Positions 22,001-31,809 of a stretch of 64,000 nt of DNA are shown piece after piece. This DNA is from Pelagomonas calceolata (Eukaryota; Sar; Pelagophyceae; Pelagomonadales; Pelagomonadaceae): positions 5,236,501 to 5,300,500 of the forward strand of contig CAKKNE010000002.1 in assembly GCA_918797485.1 (NCBI GenBank), read 5' to 3'. A program made the translations under genes and the position numbers. Under the pieces are notes generated by a model. It saw only the letters and a list, made by a program, of their open reading frames with translations. It was not told the DNA's origin and made no database searches. Position 1 is the stretch's first letter, and the number at the start of each line of letters is the position of its first letter.

Positions 22001-25000
22001 CCGTCGTCGATCCCGACGCCCGCGCCGACGCTGCACCCCTCGCTGGCGCCGACGCCCGCGCCGTCGCCACTCCCGTCGATGCTGCCGTCGCCCGCGCCGT
22101 CGCACAACCCCACGTCGGCGCCGTCGCGGGCGCCGTCGCCCGCGCCGTCCCAGCTGCCGACGCTGGCCCCGTCGCCCCTGCCGTCGATGCTGCCGTCGCC
22201 GTCGCCCACGACGGTCCCCACGGCCGCGCCTACGCCGTCGCCGTCGCCGCAGCCCTCGCCCGCGCCGACCCAGGGCCCGACGCCCCAGCCGTCGCCGCTG
22301 CCCACGCTGCTGCCCTCGCCCTTGCCCTCGCCCTACCCGTCCGTGGCCTGCCCCCTGACGAGCCCGCCGAACGTCTTGATCTGGAATCGCTGGCTGCCGT
22401 CGGGCGAGGACTGGGCGGGCGTCGTCACGGCGCGCTATGATAACGACGGCAACGTCGTCGAGCAGCAGGTCGGCGCGCGACCAGATAAGGAGTTCGAGTG
22501 CGTGCCCTGCGACCAGGGCTGCTTCGAATTGAGATTTACGTTCTCGGCGGCGAAGCAGGCCGAGTCCCACCTCATGGGCTACGAGATCGGCACGCCGACC
22601 AACAGTATTAGTACGAGCTTCGAGGGCGGCCTCGCCGAGGAGTCCTACTATTGGTGCATCGACAAGTGCCAGCTCGACCGCGTGCCGACGCAGAGCCCGA
22701 CGCTGTCCCTGGCGCCGTCGCCGGAGCCGTCGGCAGCGCCTTCATCAATGCCGATGCCGGCGCCTACATCGATACCGACGCCCATGCCCGTGCCCGCGCC
22801 TACATTGATACCGCGACCGGGGCCGACCCGGTTCCCGACGCTCATGCCCGTGCCCGCGCCTTCCCTGGTACCGCAACCGGGGCCGACGCCGGCGCCGACG
22901 CCGACGCCGTCATTACGGCCGACGCCGCGCCCGACGCCCGGCGACCCCTCGCCGCGGCCGACGGCCGGCACGCTGCGGCCGACCTACTCCCAGGAGCCGT
23001 CGCCGGCGCCGACGCCGATGCCGACGCGCGCGCCGATCCCGCGGCCGACGCGCGACCCGACGCTGCGCCCCACGCCGGAGCCGTCGCTCGAGCCGACGCG
23101 CGCGCCGACGACGGCCCAGCCCCTGCCGCAACCCACGCCGCGGCCCACGCCCGAGCCCACGCCCTTTGTGGGCAACCCGACGGCGTCGCCGGTCTTCGCG
23201 CCGACGCCAAAGCCGTCTCCCACACCGACGCCGCGGCCGTCGCACGTGCCGACAACGGCGGCGCCCACCGTCCTGGCGACCCTCGCCTGCGCCCTGCAGG
23301 ACGACGAGTTCTGCAACCCCGGCACGTGCCCGGACGTGCTGGTCGGCGTCTTCGGCGACTGCCCCGACGCGGCCGGTTTGCCGCGGTGCTGCGAGCTCGG
23401 CCCGGGCGCCGGGCCCGCGGGCGCGTACTGCATCGACTGCGGGACCTGCGCGGAGGGCGTGGACACGGCCTGCTTCGGCTCGGAACGTCGCCGCCGCCTC
23501 GAGGACGCCGACGGTCAGATCCGGGTCCTGCGCATCCCGGGCGAGCCGACGCTTGCGCCGCTCCCGGCGCCGACGCCCGCGCCCTCGACGCCCGCGCCCT
23601 CCGTGGCGCCCGGCGCGCCGACGGCCCGGCCCGTCTTCGCGCCGACGCCGCGGCCCTCGGCGCTCCCGACGCCCGCGCCGCTCCCGGCGCCGACGCCGAC
23701 GCCCTCCGCGAAGCCGACGCCCGCGCCCTCCGTGGCGCCCGGCGCGCCGACGGCCCGGCCCGTCTTCGCGCCGACGCCGCGGCCCTCGGCGCTCCCGACG
23801 CCCGCGCCGCTCCCGGCGCCGACGCCGACGCCCTCCGCGAAGCCGACGCCCGCGCCGTCCGCGACGGCCGGCGCGCCGACGGCCCGGCCCGTCTTCGCGC
23901 CGACGCCGCGGCCCTCGGCGCTCCCGACGCCGGCGCCCGCGCCCAAGCCGACGACGGCGCCCTCGCACAAGCCGACGCCCGCGCCGTCCGTCGCGCCCGG
24001 CGCGCCGACGGCGTCGCCCCTCGCGCCGACGCCGCGGCCCTCGGCGCTCCCGACGCGCGCGCCGACCGTCGAGCTGGCCACGCGGTGCTCGTGCCCGACG
24101 GCGTTCGACAACGTCATGGCCGAGGCGACGGCCATCGAGGACTCGAACGCGAACATCGTCATGAGCGAGAACAACCTGGGCGGCCTGGGCCCCGACTCGG
24201 GCGCCGAGGAGATCCGCCTCGAGGGCTACTACCGGCTGCCCGACGGCACGGTCCTGGACATGGTCGTCCGCGTCAAGGACGGCTCGACGTACCAGTCCGA
24301 GGACACGTCGCAGAACGGCCTCTACGGCACGGGCATGACGGCCCTGATCAACGTCAAGGACGACACGAGCGTGACCGTGACGGTCTCGCTGGAGGCCTCG
24401 GTCGGCGACTTCGAGTTCGAGAGCCAGTGGTACATGACGCTCTACGACTTCGACACGCAGAAGGACCCGGCCAAGCAGGTCGAGGAGGCCTGCATCGACG
24501 ACGACCAGTACGCGGACATCGCCGTCGCGGACTGCGACAGCATGCTGGTGACGCGGGGCCTGCCGAACTCGTGCGACGGCACGCGCACGGACATCACGCA
24601 CACGACGATCGTGGCCCAGGCGGTCGGCTTCGGCTGCGACAACCCCCTGGATTCGCACGACCTGACGACGATCCAGTGCGCCGACTGCGAGCAGTGCGTC
24701 GACACGCCGTCGAACGCCCAGTACTTCCCCGTGAACCAGAAGGAGCGCGCCGTCATGTTCCAGTTCCCCGAGGGCGCCGAGTCCTTCGACGTCACGTTCT
24801 CCGTGACGTGCACGGACTGCGTCTTCACGGGCGGCCGCGCCTTCCACATCGGCACGACGTCGAACCTCTGCGAGGAGGACACCCCCGCGCCGACCCTCGC
24901 GCCCGTCCCGCAGCCGACGCCCCGGCCGTCGATACCGCCGCCGACGCCGCGGCCCTCCGTGTCGCCGGCGCCGACGACCTTGCACACCTGCGGCTGCCCG

Positions 25001-28000
25001 ACGGCGTTCGACAACGTCATGGCCGAGGCGACGGCCATCGAGGACGCGAACGCGAACATCGTCATGAGCGCGAACAACCTGGGCGGCCTGGGCCCCGACT
25101 CGGGCGCCGAGGAGATCCGCCTCGAGGGCTACTACCGGCTGCCCGACGGCACGGTCCTGGACATGGTCGTCCGCGTCAAGGACGGCTCGACGTACCAGTC
25201 CGAGGACACGTCGCAGAACGGCCTCTACGGCGACGGCATGACGGCGCTGGTCAACGTCAAGGACGACACGAGCGTCACGGTCACCGTGTCGCTGGAGGCC
25301 TCGGTCGGCGACTTCGAGTTCGAGAACCAGTGGTACATGTCCCTGTACGACTTCGACACGCAGAAGAACGCGGACCGCCAGGTCGAGGAGGCCTGCATCG
25401 ACGACGACCAGTACGCGGACATCGCCGCGTTCTGCGAGGCGCTCACCGTGACGCGGGGCCTGCCGAACTCGTGCGACGGCACGCGCACGGACGTCACGCA
25501 CACGACGATCGTGGCCACGGGCGTGGGCTTCGGCTGCGACAACCCGCTCGACGCGATGGACCTCGGGACGATCGAGTGCGCGGACTGCCAGCAGTGCCTG
25601 GACCAGCCGAGCATCTCCCAATATTTCCCCGTGAACCAGAAGGAGCGCGCCGTCATGTTCCGGTTCCCCGAGGGCGCCGAGTCCTTCGACATCACGTTCT
25701 CGGTGACGTGCACGGACTGCGTGTTTACGGGCGGTAGAGCTTTCCACATCGGCACGACGTCGAACATGTGCGAGGCCGACGCGAGGCGGCGCCTCGCGAA
25801 CGTCAATTATCTGGATGAGGCGCCCGTCAACTACCTGGCCGAGGCGCCGCCGCACTACGTGCGCGCGCGCGTGCTGTACGTGCCCGGCGAGCCGAGCGAG
25901 ATGAGGAGGCGCATGGCCGAGCTCCAGTCGAGCTTCCCGCCCTGCCCGGCCTACGAGCACTGCATGCAGCTCGTAGCCGGTTTGACGCACGGCGAGGCGA
26001 CGCAACTCGAAGGCGCCGACGACGTCCAATTAGATCCCGGGAGTATCGCGGACTACGTGGGCCAGCACGTCGTCAAGAAGCTGACGGAGGACTATAACGT
26101 GCCCGCCGAGGCCATCACGGACACGTTCTTTGGGATCTACGGAGGCGTCAACGCGACGCCCTTCCCGACGAGCGCGGGCTGGAAGCCCTACCGCAAGACG
26201 GACAAGGGCGTGGACGCGGCGGCGCTGGGCGGCGGCATCGCCGCGGGCGTCGTCGTGCTCTTCACGATTCTCTGTTCGCTCGCCGGCTTAGCGAGTGGCC
26301 ACGCGATGGACTGGAAGGACTGGCTGCAGCTCGAGGTGGCCTGCCTGGCGTCTTCTCTAGACTACGCCTTTGCGCTGGACGCCTATATTCAGGGCGTGCC
26401 CGTCGCCTGGTGGGGCCTGTCGAACATCATCTCGATGATTAGGTTTATCGTGGCTTTAACTACTTTAGACAAGGCCATCCGGCAGCGGGTCCACGAGGTC
26501 GGCTTCGACCAGGAGCTCATGGACCTGGCCGGGCCGGGGCCCTACGCTTACTTGCGGGCTTGTTTCGTCGGTACGCTCGCGTGCACCCATGCTCTAGATT
26601 TGGCAAGGTTACTTGACATCCCGCAACTAGAAGAAATAGACCACCCGGGCACGATGTGGGTCGACCTCAACGCGCATTTGACGCAGCTCATCCTCAAGGT
26701 GGGCTTCATGGCCGTGCTGGGCCACACGAACTACGGCGTGGCCAAGATCGCCATGGTCGGCATTGTGTTTGACCTCGCGAGCGTCGCGGACCTGGTGCAC
26801 CGACGGCTGCACCCGCGGCGGCGGCGCCCGCGGCCGAAGCCCGAGGAGATCGTCAAGGACTTTACGTCCATCGAGGTCGAGACGGAGGAGAGCAACGCGA
26901 TCGACGAGGACGCCTTCCAGGCGCACTGCGCGGCGGAGATCGCGGCGGGGCGCATGCACGCGCCCCATTCGCCCCGGCGGGCCGAAGGTTTGGAGATGGA
27001 GAAGAAGTCTATTGTACAGAGGATCTGCGACTGGTGCCGCCGCGAGGAGGACATCCTCGCCGACAAGCTCTCGGACCATTCGAGCTTCGACGACATCGCG
27101 GCGGGCGAGGACATCGGCGAGCCCCTGCTCAAGCCGAAGCGCCACTCGTTCGCGCGGCGGTTACTATCTTTTGTGACAGAAGAAGTGTCGGACGAGCTGG
27201 CCGAGCACAACATCGGGAGGAAGCAGACGGGGCCGACCTGGGGCGACCTCGACGACGAGGGCGGCGGCGGCGAGGAAGCCGGCGCCGCGGAGGAGAAGAC
27301 GGGCGAGGAAAAAGACGAGCCCGACGACGTCGTCGTCGTGCCGGGCTCGGGCGCTTTGTCTGAGGACGACGCGGGCTTCAACGAGGCCTTGTTGGCAGCC
27401 AAAGTCCGGGCCGCCGCGCCAACATCTCAAAATGCCGGCCTCGACGAGGACGACGCCCTCGTCAACGAGGCGCTGCTCGCGGCCAAGGTCCGCGCCGCCG
27501 GCGCGCCATCCCCAAGACCTGCCAGGCCCGCTTGGCAGGTCGACGCGACGTCCGACGCGCCGGCGCACCAGGGCCAGGCGTTGGACGAAGACGACGCCGG
27601 CTTCAACGAGGCACTGCTCGCGGCCAAAGTCCGCGCGGCCGCCGACGAGGATGTGCCGCGCGACCTACCGCGCGACCAGCTGCGCGCGGCCGTGGCGCGC
27701 GCCGAGGAGCTGGTGGCGCGGTCGCGGGGCCATCCGGAGGAGCCGCGCGCGAGAGAGCTCCTGGCGGAAGCCAAGGCCGAGCTCGCGCGCCAGGAGGCGC
27801 CCTCGCCCGCCGCCAAGGTCGCGCCAGCGGCGACACCGCCGGCCTCGCCTCCAATCCGCCGCGAGGAACCCACCTCCCAGGCGGCGCCGGCCACGCCGGC
27901 CGCCGCCGCGCCCGTGCGCCACCACCGCCGCAAGGCGAAGGCGCCCGCGCCGGCCGCCGCTGCGCGCCCGGGCAGCGCCTACTCGCCCGCGCCGGCCGCC

Positions 28001-28621
28001 GCGCGCCCGGGCAGCAGCTACTGGGCCCAGCGCGCCGCCGACGCGCCGCCGCCGCCGCCAACGCCGCCGGCGCCGCCGCCCGCCGAGCCGCAGTACCGCT
28101 CGGACACGCCGACGCGCCAGACGCTCGCGACTGTGCGCGATGCGACCGCGCCACCGCCCCAGGCGCCGCCGCGCGCCTGGGCTACTGGAGCTGCCGCCGT
28201 TCGCGACACGTCGCGGACGCCGCGGCCGCCGTCCTACGCGGGAACCTCGCGCACGCCGCCACGCGGCGTCGCCGAGTCCAAGTCCTCGGAGCCGGGCGAA
28301 GACTTCTTGGCGGACATGCGCGAGGCGGCGTCGCCGACGCCTGCGCCGGCGCCGGCGCGCCGACGCACCGGCGGCGCGCGCGAGGCGGCGTCACCGACGC
28401 CCGCGCCCGCGGCGCCGACGCTGCGGCCGACGCCGCGGCGCCGCGCGGCGCCGGCCGACGACCCGCGCCTGGCGCAGTACCGCCGCATGCTGCTGATGCG
28501 GCTGCCGCGCGGCATGGTCGAGGCGCAGATGCGCGCGGACGGCCTCGACCCGGCGCTACTGGACCGCGACGCGACGCGCGACGGCCTCGCCGACGCGTCG
28601 CACATGGACGCCGAGCTCTAG
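10081..28621 (+). CDS. Giant Pro/Thr-rich multi-module surface protein (about 6,138 aa, two exons)
   Basis: Exons 10081-11933 and 12058-28621. A signal peptide or anchor (LLVAAVLLPAPLLL) leads. Then: VCBS/FG-GAP repeats with Ca-binding DxDGDxxxD loops (nt 10370-11440 and 11690-13110); long PTPAPTxxPS linkers; eight copies of a Cys-containing ~110-residue module ending in FCIEDG...PTPAPTIS; FG-GAP propeller repeats (DNFGQSVAIDGDTIVVGA type, 13770-15530 and 18590-19740); a Cys-rich insert (14290-14880); BspA/DUF285-like repeats (WDTSQVTNMAELF, WDVSQVTSMKNMF; 19757-20230); a 129-bp-period linker; a tandem twin domain (24088-25770); about five membrane helices (26210-26800); and an 1.8-kb cytosolic tail. 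So most of the chain faces outside, probably rod-like and Ca-dependent, in adhesion or cell covering. No homologue is named; the role is inferred. Confidence 0.85.
11934..12057 (+). mobile_element. Intron of the giant gene, probable decayed introner
   Basis: 124-nt intron GTGACGAA...CTTCCGTGCAG. Splicing restores the reading frame and the repeated phrase IAW/YEN found at the ends of the neighbouring VCBS repeats, so the boundaries are secure. The right end CCAACTTCCGTGCAG resembles the introner end TGATTTCCACGCAG, and TGTGCAGAACTCAA after the first eight bases is a weak match to the left end. The 8-bp flanks (GTGACGAA / GTACGAGA) no longer match well. Membership in the introner family is inferred. 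Confidence 0.5.
13633..22690 (+). repeat. Eight-copy Cys module, separated by PT linkers
   Basis: Copies start near 13633, 15980, 17189, 17851, 18420, 20827, 21585 and 22348. The complete ones share: a first Cys, a W..(V/I) segment after YLPxGxxW, RPDRxYxC, D.GCF...F.F, IST.F.GG, and (F/Y)xFC(I/V)(E/D)xG...PTxxPTxS leading into the linker. Two copies (1 and 5) are split by long FG-GAP propeller insertions between their N- and C-terminal halves. I cannot match it to a named domain. Spacing of the cysteines suggests two disulfides per module. Confidence 0.75.
23592..24065 (+). repeat. 129-bp tandem repeat within coding sequence (four units)
   Basis: Units start at 23592, 23721, 23850 and 23979, an exact 129-bp (43-codon) period; the last is truncated. 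They encode SVAPGAPTARPVFAPTPRPS followed by ALPTPAPLPAPTPTPSAKPT. The first two units are nearly identical, so this is a recent in-frame expansion by unequal exchange or slippage. Length polymorphism between strains is likely. Confidence 0.9.
24088..25770 (+). repeat. Tandem duplication of a ~260-residue Cys-rich ectodomain
   Basis: Two copies, offset by 903 bp, each starting C(S/G)CPTAFDNVMAEATAIED and ending near SCTDCVFTGGRAFHIGTTSN. They differ at few residues, so the duplication is fairly young or kept homogeneous. Each copy has about nine cysteines, including CADCxQC and CTDC. It is the last extracellular unit before the membrane region. No family recognised. Confidence 0.85.
27353..27640 (+). 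repeat. Three copies of a helical tail motif (EDDAxFNEALLAAKVRAA)
   Basis: Within the cytosolic tail of the giant protein, L(S/D)EDDAxxNEALLAAKVRAA occurs at about 27353, 27446 and 27587, with variable spacers. The pattern is acidic then amphipathic-helical, as in a docking motif for a cytosolic partner. The extreme C-terminus has YRRMLLMRLPRGMVEAQMRA plus DGLDPALLD, resembling the conserved motif of the WASH-complex subunit CCDC53. Confidence 0.7.
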
Positions 28622-28756
28622 CTAGCTCGCGCGCACCCAATTCATTCACGACCCCTCTCCCCCCTTAACAGCACGTGAAAAAAATACTCCATGGAGTCGT
28701 ATTGTATTTCTTGCCTTAGGCTTCCCCTGCCGGCGGACGGCGTCTCGCGGGCTCGC

Positions 28757-30000
28757 TCAACCAACCAGGTGGAGGCCGTGCTCCCTTCTGATGATCTCGC
28801 GCCAGATGTTGAGGCGCAGGACCTTCACGCCGTCGAGCAGAGGCACCGTGAACTTGGCCTCCGCTTCGAGTGCCCTATCGACTTGGACTCCGCGGAACAC
28901 CATCTTGAAATATAGGGCGCGCTCGTCGTCGTCGAGCGTGTTCATGAGGTCCGCAAATTCCTGCTTCTCGCCGGCGGACGGCGGCCGCGTAGAGATGTGT
29001 GGCCCAAGGACGCGGTCGACGAGGCCCTTGTATTCGAGGTCGACCACGAAGCCCTCTCTCCCGAAGCCCTCTCTCAGCAGCACTCTCCACAGGAACGTAG
29101 CGTCGTAGTTTGGTGTCTCTATCTGACGCCGCGGGGCTTCCCACTCAAATCTTGTGATGCGAAGGCGATCCCGCAGGTCCGAGAGCGCCAGTGGTGATTC
29201 CCAGCCCTGCGGCGGCGCGACGCCGAGGAGCGAGCTAGCCCAGTCGGTGCCCATGATGGTCCAGCCCCCCGTCAAGTTGTCGTTCGCCTCGACGATCTTC
29301 TGCGCGATCTGGCGAAGAAGGGGCACGGGCAGGAAGTCGCAGGCCCGAGGCAGGCGCGCCAGCCGATTCGGAGCAAATTTCAGGACCCCGGCTTCGATGG
29401 CATTGAAGCGGATTTTGCCATTCTCCGCGATGTCTTGTTCGAGCATGCCAGAGGCGTTGAGCGCCCGAATCACCGGATCGACGCTCTCGGAGACCTGTGC
29501 ATAAATCAAATTGTCGCGACGCGTCGCCCGACTCACTGGTTAATTTGCGCACAGTCGGAGACCGCCGGGCCGGAGCATGTGACCGTGACGGCCGCGAAGG
29601 AGACGTGCTGCTCCACGTCCGAGTCGACGTCGTCGGGCCACTCTCGCGCACCGTCGTCGCGGGCGTCGTCCCTTCCGATCAAGCTGAGCTCCAGGATGCC
29701 CCCGGAAGGGCCGCGGCAACAATCGAACGGCGGCGGCTCCTGGCCCAGGTACGCAATGCCGTAGTGCTCACCCTCGCCGCCGTATATCCCCGGCGTAATG
29801 TCGCTGCTATGAGAGGAGATCGCGTACACGTGCAGGGGCGCGCCGACCTTCGCCGCCGCGTCGCGCCAGAGGCGGGAAGAGCACGAGAGGCGGCCGAGCC
29901 CACGCGGCGCGAGGAGAGCGAGCGCCGCGGCAACCGGCTCGGCGGCGCGCGCGTTGTTGGACTCTGCCCGGCGCGTTAATGCGTCCTGAGTCTCGGGCAT
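28757..30000 (-). CDS. F-box-like protein of unknown function, two exons
   Basis: Exons 30000-29563 and 29494-28757 on the minus strand, 391 aa. The N-terminus (AAALALLAPRGLGRLSCSSR, then LWRDAAAKV) resembles an F-box helix bundle, which would link it to SCF ubiquitin ligases. The rest (DLRDRLRITRFEWEAPRRQI, YKGLVDRVLGPHI, DDDERALYFKMVFRG) does not match a repeat family I know; the last ~100 residues are a compact alpha/beta-looking region. The exon junction is TCSGPA/VSESVDPVIRAL at a codon boundary; the intron is an almost intact introner and its exact excision restores the frame. Without splicing, the first frame stops right after the insertion. The gene's 5' end is 92 bp from a copy of the promoter palindrome. 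The F-box assignment is tentative. Confidence 0.7.
29495..29562 (-). mobile_element. Near-intact introner element with perfect 8-bp target duplication (68-nt intron)
   Basis: Minus strand: GTCTCCGA, then 60 nt, then GTCTCCGA again (29555-29562 and 29487-29494), a perfect 8-bp target duplication. The 60-nt element has terminal inverted repeats CTGTGCGCAAATTA / CTGTGCATAAATCA (11 of 14 match) and carries GTGCGCAAATTAACCAG, 14/17 identical to the left end of the DnaJ and GH3 introners. The first duplication copy supplies the GT, the element's right end supplies CACAG. Thus the intron is exactly one target copy plus the element. Confidence 0.88.
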
Positions 30001-31809
30001 GGTGAATCGTTCTATGGTGAAGGCCCACTGAAGGCCCTGATTTGCTCACAATTCGCCTAGGCGCGCCCGCGCGGAGCCGAAAAGGCGGTCAGCTAGCGGT
30101 GTAAGACACTAGCAAGCACGAACGCGCTGCAGCCGTTCGAGTATCCTTCCGTCCGTTTGTGGTCCAAAGAGATCAATGGGACACATACTGGGGGCCAAAA
30201 AAATTAATTTTTTTAATTCGCGATAAAGACGACGCCACCATGACGGCCGCGTCGGTGGAATCCTGTCAATCCGTGGTCCCGAGGTCTCCCGCAAGTCGCT
30301 TTTGGTCGGTACGAGACGTGCGCAAGCGCCTACACCGCATGCGCGGGCGCTTCCATCGGTACATATATATGGCAACTCTCCCAGCCAGCCATCGGGCCAG
30401 AGCCCAAGTCCCCCAAGTTTTGGATCAGAGCTCTCTGGAGAGCCCCAAGCACTGGCGCATGCGGTCTAGGGGACCACCCGACCCCAGATCTATCCCAGAG
30501 CGAGTCCGGGCTCCGATCTGCATCCGAAAAAAGTAAGTAATTTGGACCCGATGGCACCTCGTTCCCGTCAAAAACGGCAAATACCCGAGGGCCCCCAGTA
30601 GTCGCCGTAGCGGTCTCGTTGGACCCTATACTACCCCAGCGATAGTCAATTACAAGTATATGACATCTACACTACGAGAAGGGTACTTTGGACTGCCCAC
30701 GCTCGGGACGTGAACATCTGCATCTGGACCTCGCGTAAGTCAGTCGATGATAGAACAAATGATCGCGTCATGGTCCATGGTGAAGGTACACGGGATGATG
30801 GTCGCAGGTCTGAGTAACTCGCCCGAATAGGCGAGATATTGGGGGCCCGCGATGGACAAGCCGCCGGGAGCTTCCGGAACAAAAAATGCAATGTAGTTCA
30901 CGCTCAGGCCGGTTATCTGGCCCGTCCCACACCCGAAGCGCCTGAAACGCAAATTTATTTTATAAACCACCGGTCTGGGGCCTTTCCCGCCCTCCGTCTA
31001 CGCACCGTCGTCCGCGGAGAACGGGCAAGTCGGTCGATCGTGAATAGAACAACGGCGTTATGGTCCATCTGGGGGGTGCCGTCGCTGATACTCGCAGGTG
31101 TAGGTTCTGAGCCCATCTTTGTCTAATCTTGGGGTCGCGAAGACGAAGAATCGTGAGGCTCTAACGGAATATCTAAAATAGCTCAGTGGGCGCTGATGCG
31201 GGTTAGATGGACTCTACCACTAACAAACGGAAGGAAACGAACATAAACGCGAGAGTTGTCTAGTAGAATTCTTCTCCCGCCCTCCGAGCGCGGGCCGTCG
31301 GCTCCGGTTCCGTCGAACTTGTATGAAAACTGAGCTGGAGTTGATATGATGTACCAATTAGATAGTAGAAGGCGGCGTCAATCGCTGGTGTATTTTGGCG
31401 AGCCGTAAGACTCATCCGCGAATGTCGCGGGCGGTGCCTTCCGGGAGGCGCGAGGGTATGTTCCCGGGCCGCTACTCTGAACCATTTGGTCTCGGCGAAC
31501 GACTAGGATGTATTCTGAATTTGGGTGATTATTTTGACGCTATCGACGCGTATCTTTAAATTTTCTAGTAAGTCGCTACGCTAGCTTCCTTTCTGCACCT
31601 TTCACTACTTGCTCTACAAGTGCGGATCTGGGAATTGGCCGGCGGTTCGGCGGGACTTCCGGGAGCCGCGAGGGTGTGTTCCATGCGTCGATGGCGTCGA
31701 GGGACGAGTCCACGCCGTCGCCGCCCCACGAGAGGTGGGTGCAAGTTTTGTTTTTTAGGTTTCGGGGGCACGCGCTGGCCCCCCACATCCATCATCGCGA
31801 TATGTCGAT
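30001..31809. other. Gene-poor, less GC-rich spacer with degenerate duplications
   Basis: 1.8 kb with no convincing gene on either strand; open frames are short and of poor composition. Two segments about 290 bp apart (30731-30815 and 31021-31110) are alignable over ~85 bp: AAGTCrGTCGAT...AGAACAA...ATGGTCCAT...TCGCAGGT. A second pair, TTCCGGGAGgCGCGAGGGTa and six more bases, recurs at 31439-31464 and 31657-31682 with two differences. A/T-rich palindrome AAAAAATTAATTTTTT lies near 30200. It may be an old, decayed insertion or a regulatory/replication spacer; the sequence does not decide. Confidence 0.6.
30092..30113 (+). promoter_or_regulatory. Recurrent near-palindromic promoter motif, copy 3
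   Basis: GCTAGCGG then TGTAAGACACTAGC. It lies 92 bp upstream of the F-box-like gene (start 30000, minus strand), in the opposite orientation to that gene. Its spacer is one base shorter than in most copies. Confidence 0.6.

Noticed and set aside
23592-24065. CRISPR-like array because of the regular 129-bp period.
   Set aside because: The repeats are direct, contiguous and in frame with no unique spacers; it is a coding linker in a eukaryotic gene.
13029-26029. Very long open frames on the opposite strand and in other phases of the giant surface-protein gene (for example minus 22913-26029 and 19547-22570).
   Set aside because: They translate to arginine/alanine strings with no family match and follow from the GC-rich, third-position-biased codons and the repeated CCGACG linkers of the real frame.
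30159-31126. Short open frames in the 30-31.8 kb island as genes.
   Set aside because: No family match, poor composition, and they overlap on both strands.
31565-31795. Minus-strand frame after the psbO stop.
   Set aside because: It lies in the 3' flank, lacks any family signal and includes part of a degenerate repeat.
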